Of a stretch of 24,213 nucleotides of DNA, positions 22,147-24,213 are shown piece after piece; the stretch's first letter is position 1, and every line of letters starts with the position of its first letter. Source of the stretch: Ruminococcus sp. UBA4385 (GTDB lineage Bacteria > Bacillota_A > Clostridia > Oscillospirales > Ruminococcaceae); contig DGRP01000089.1 in the NCBI GenBank assembly GCA_002391065.1, positions 1 to 24,213 of the forward strand, given 5' to 3'. The notes beneath the pieces were generated by a model. The model saw only the letters and a program-made list of their open reading frames with translations, was not told the DNA's origin and did no database searches. A program made the position numbers and the translations under genes.

Positions 22147-22928
22147 AAGATCACTGCTCCTTCGTTATCTGAGGGCTTTGCAGTAATAAGAGTATAGTCA
22201 CGGTCACGGGTACTGTCTATAAGTGCATCCATAGCACAGTCTTCAGCAATTTCAGGAGTGTTATTTTCCTGACTGAGATGTCCCAGTATAAAATGTTCAG
22301 TACCATTTTCCAGCAGCCAGGGCAATACAGATGCACATTCATCATTAGACAGGTGCCCGTATGGTGACGCAATACGATTTTTCAGCTCTCTTGGATATGC
22401 TCCGTATTTTAGCATATTCTTGTCATAGTTTGACTCTATAAGCATAGCATTGCAGCCTTTTACTGCATTTATTACATTCTCCGAAATATATCCGAGGTCG
22501 GTGCATACTGCTGCTGTTTTGCCGTCGGGATACTCAATCTTATAGCCGCAGCTTGCGGGAACATCATGAGATGTCTTAAAGTGGCTTATCCTGTGATCTG
22601 CGAATACCAGGCCTTCGTTATCGACAGGGATAAGCTCACATTTACTGTCGATAAAGCCTCGGTCAATAAGAATTTTAAGGTTCGTCTCCTGAGCACAGAC
22701 CGGAACGCCCAGCTTTTTGGAGAGAACCTTTAATCCACTGATATGATCTGAATGTATATGTGTAATAAAAATTGCTTTTACAGCAGTGAGGGGAACTTCA
22801 TTAGATAAAAGTGTATCACAGATACGCTTACAGCTCACCCCTGCATCTATAAGAACACCTGCATTCTGATTCCCAAGATATGTAGAATTACCCTTGCTTG
22901 ACGAAAACAGAGGATATATCCTCGCCAT
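22143..22928 (-). CDS. walJ: WalJ/YycJ-type metallo-beta-lactamase-fold hydrolase
   Basis: This is a metallohydrolase of the YycJ group, linked in Bacillus-type bacteria to cell-wall/division coordination and to DNA repair. The metal motif THIHSDH (56-62: H57, H59, D61, H62) is followed by a later His (FKTSHDVP) and HLSQEN. The start of the family, MARIYPLFSSSKGNSTYLG, is clear. ATG 22928 is used because AAAGGA lies about nine bases upstream; an upstream in-frame start at 22970 would overlap the HAD gene by 41 bases. Its 4-base overlap with rlmH matches the common walJ-htrA-rlmH neighbourhood, but htrA is absent here. Confidence 0.9.
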   Translation of the reverse strand: MARIYPLFSSSKGNSTYLGNQNAGVLIDAGVSCKRICDTLLSNEVPLTAVKAIFITHIHSDHISGLKVLSKKLGVPVCAQETNLKILIDRGFIDSKCELIPVDNEGLVFADHRISHFKTSHDVPASCGYKIEYPDGKTAAVCTDLGYISENVINAVKGCNAMLIESNYDKNMLKYGAYPRELKNRIASPYGHLSNDECASVLPWLLENGTEHFILGHLSQENNTPEIAEDCAMDALIDSTRDRDYTLITAKPSDNEGAVIF

Positions 22929-22929
22929 T

Positions 22930-23781
22930 CTAATTATCCTTTCCAAACCTCTCGTAGAGGTAGTTTGCAACTGCGTCTTCTGTATTCTTTCCGATCATTC
23001 GGTCGCAGTACTCTTTGATTTCATCACAGGCATTGCTAACACAAACCTTCTCATCGCAGGCATCAAACATAGAAATGTCATTTAGATTATCTCCAAAGCC
23101 TATAACACGGTCAAAACCGCAGTAATCCTTGACGAATTTTACTCCGTTTTTCTTTGAAGCAGAAGAAGAAAATATCTCAAGATACCATAAATCCTTTGAA
23201 TAAACGTCTTCGTAGAAAGTCATAGAAACTTCGGGATTGCCATTGAAGGTATCATAAACTATCTGAAGCTTTTCTTTTTTGTCAATAAAAGTAAAGTAGA
23301 TCGCATCGGAATTGATACGGTCAAAATGATCTGTCTGTGCGAAGGATTTGTAGTATTTGCTTTTACGTTCCTCAAAGAAATCCTTCATTGCCTGAGTATT
23401 TAGCTTTCTGTAGAAGGTGCTCATTTCATTTTTATATATAGTATACATAAAGCATTCTATTCCGAGAGCTGTACAGAGCCTGTCTATTCTGAGCTTCATA
23501 CCTCCGTCTAATCTGTTTACAAGGTCGTACCTGTTAAGTTTGGGGTCATAAATAAGTACACCGTTCATAAGAATTATCGGCAGCCTGAGCCTTATAGGAG
23601 ACAAAATTTTCTTACAGGAAGCCCATGTTCTGGCTGTTGCAACAGTAAAAAACATTCCGCTCTCTTCAATAAGGTTATTGAGCTTGAATGAAGTTACCCA
23701 GGATATTTCGGCATTATTATTAAGAAGCGTACCGTCAAGATCGGACACTACAAGGGTATTCTTATCCTTAGCATTAGCCAT
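22930..23781 (-). CDS. HAD superfamily hydrolase (Cof-type, class IIB phosphatase)
   Basis: This is probably a cytosolic sugar-phosphate or nucleotide phosphatase of unknown substrate. Motif I is VVSDLDGTLL with nucleophile D14 and acid D16. Motif II lies in TVATARTW. The cap domain occupies about 80-195. Motifs III and IV are the conserved Lys region and GFGDNLNDISMFDAC. The sequence and the 283-residue length fit the Cof/YkrA group. GAGGAGGG before the ATG is a strong ribosome site. The stop is one base from the walJ start, so the HAD gene, walJ and rlmH form one operon under the promoter at 23812. Confidence 0.93.
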   Translation of the reverse strand: MANAKDKNTLVVSDLDGTLLNNNAEISWVTSFKLNNLIEESGMFFTVATARTWASCKKILSPIRLRLPIILMNGVLIYDPKLNRYDLVNRLDGGMKLRIDRLCTALGIECFMYTIYKNEMSTFYRKLNTQAMKDFFEERKSKYYKSFAQTDHFDRINSDAIYFTFIDKKEKLQIVYDTFNGNPEVSMTFYEDVYSKDLWYLEIFSSSASKKNGVKFVKDYCGFDRVIGFGDNLNDISMFDACDEKVCVSNACDEIKEYCDRMIGKNTEDAVANYLYERFGKDN

Positions 23782-23811
23782 AAACAGCCCTCCTCTGCAT
23801 AATATAATATA

Positions 23812-23840
23812 ATTATATCATATTTTTTTTAATAAGTCAA
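23812..23840 (-). promoter_or_regulatory. Sigma-A promoter of HAD-walJ-rlmH operon
   Basis: On the minus strand TTGACT (23840-23835), a 17-base spacer and TATAAT (23817-23812). Confidence 0.85.
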
Positions 23841-23868
23841 TTTAAAAAGAAAAAATTCTGTTCAAGTA

Positions 23869-23897
23869 TTGCATTTTTTATAAAAATAATGTATAAT
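23869..23897 (+). promoter_or_regulatory. Sigma-A promoter of rubredoxin gene
   Basis: TTGCAT (23869-23874), a 17-base spacer and TATAAT (23892-23897). It is divergent from the HAD operon promoter 28 bases away. Confidence 0.85.
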
Positions 23898-23940
23898 AAT
23901 TGAGTAAATACAGAATGTTCAATGAAAGGAGGGAAGAGCT

Positions 23941-24099
23941 ATGAAATATGTATGTGATCTGTGCGGTTATATTTATGATCCTGAGGAAGGCGCACCTGAT
24001 GCAGGCGTTGCAGCAGGCACAGCATGGGAAGATGTTCCCGAGGATTTTGCCTGTCCGCTTTGCGGTGCAGGAAAAGATCAGTTTTCTGCTGAGGGCTGA
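23941..24099 (+). CDS. Rubredoxin
   Basis: This is a small one-electron carrier with a single iron bound by four cysteines. In anaerobes it often feeds oxygen- and peroxide-reducing enzymes. The 52-residue protein has [15 protein letters not shown] (3-17) and [13 protein letters not shown] (37-49), the two CxxCG knuckles that hold the iron, with W28 and the usual intervening PEDF. AAAGGAGGG nine bases before the ATG is very strong. It stands alone between its own promoter and terminator. Its redox partner is not in the window. Confidence 0.97.
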   Translation: MKYVCDLCGYIYDPEEGAPDAGVAAGTAWEDVPEDFACPLCGAGKDQFSAEG

Positions 24100-24105
24100 T
24101 ATGTC

Positions 24106-24137
24106 TGAGCCTGTGCATTTTGTGCGGGCTCATTTTT
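24106..24137 (+). terminator. Rho-independent terminator of rubredoxin gene
   Basis: Stem TGAGCC/GGCTCA, extended by TGTGCA/TGTGCG pairs (with GU), loop TTT, followed by TTTTT. Confidence 0.88.
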
Positions 24138-24140
24138 GTC

Positions 24141-24169
24141 TTGACAAATCAGGAAAAATGTAGTATAAT
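24141..24169 (+). promoter_or_regulatory. Consensus promoter of tRNA-Leu
   Basis: TTGACA (24141-24146), a 17-base spacer and TATAAT (24164-24169). Both hexamers are perfect, as expected for a stable RNA gene, and it lies about 22 bases before the tRNA. Confidence 0.92.
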
Positions 24170-24190
24170 AGTTTCGTTATTTTAATATTT

Positions 24191-24213
24191 GCCGCTGTGG
24201 TGGAATAGGCAGA
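24191..24213 (+). tRNA. tRNA-Leu, 5' end only (cut by window edge)
   Basis: The last 23 bases begin with acceptor strand GCCGCTG and continue with GTGGTGGAAT and AGGCAGA. This matches the start of bacterial tRNA-Leu (acceptor, then D-arm with GGCAGAC). The anticodon lies outside the window, so the isoacceptor is unknown. Confidence 0.85.

Overview
The window reads as chromosome of a low-to-moderate GC anaerobic Firmicute. It most resembles the Ruminococcus/Oscillospiraceae group: rubredoxin, a biotin-dependent oxaloacetate decarboxylase/transcarboxylase-type cluster, an intracellular type I pullulanase, a T-box leader, strong Shine-Dalgarno sites and sigma-A promoters. That placement comes from gene content and style, not from a database search. 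There is no prophage, CRISPR array or large mobile element. The only mobile-looking DNA is two copies of a small palindromic (MITE-like) repeat.

Left part (1-8.3 kb). A partial MITE copy precedes a D,D-carboxypeptidase (dacF-like) and an RsuA/RluB-type pseudouridine synthase, closed by a terminator. A three-gene biotin enzyme cluster follows under its own promoter: a divergent 12S-type carboxyltransferase, a biotin carrier protein, and a 5S-type pyruvate/oxaloacetate carboxyltransferase. It contains no biotin carboxylase and no Na+-pump subunit. Next come an NfeD/stomatin membrane pair and, convergent to it, the biotin ligase/repressor birA. A complete 180-bp MITE sits exactly between the birA promoter and its ribosome-binding site.

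Middle (8.4-17 kb). One long operon carries a MraY-like transferase, a flippase-like membrane protein (probably with an ATT start), PssA, Psd, type I pullulanase and a small uncharacterised protein. It ends at a bidirectional terminator. A putative HExxH metallopeptidase is transcribed leftward. Divergent from it are a four-helix membrane protein and exonuclease III.

Right part (17-24.2 kb), mostly leftward. There is a putative clan GH-A glycosidase and a beta-lactamase-fold lipoprotein. Then comes a T-box-controlled ilvA-ridA operon, in which threonine deaminase is followed by the enzyme that disposes of its reactive enamine product. A HAD phosphatase, walJ-like and rlmH operon follows. Rubredoxin and the first 23 bases of a tRNA-Leu run rightward to the window edge.

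The most notable points are the MITE family with compensatory base changes and one copy forming the birA 5' UTR, the transcarboxylase-like cluster with eroded acyl-CoA-domain motifs, the ATT start, and the mixed lipid/cell-wall/starch operon.
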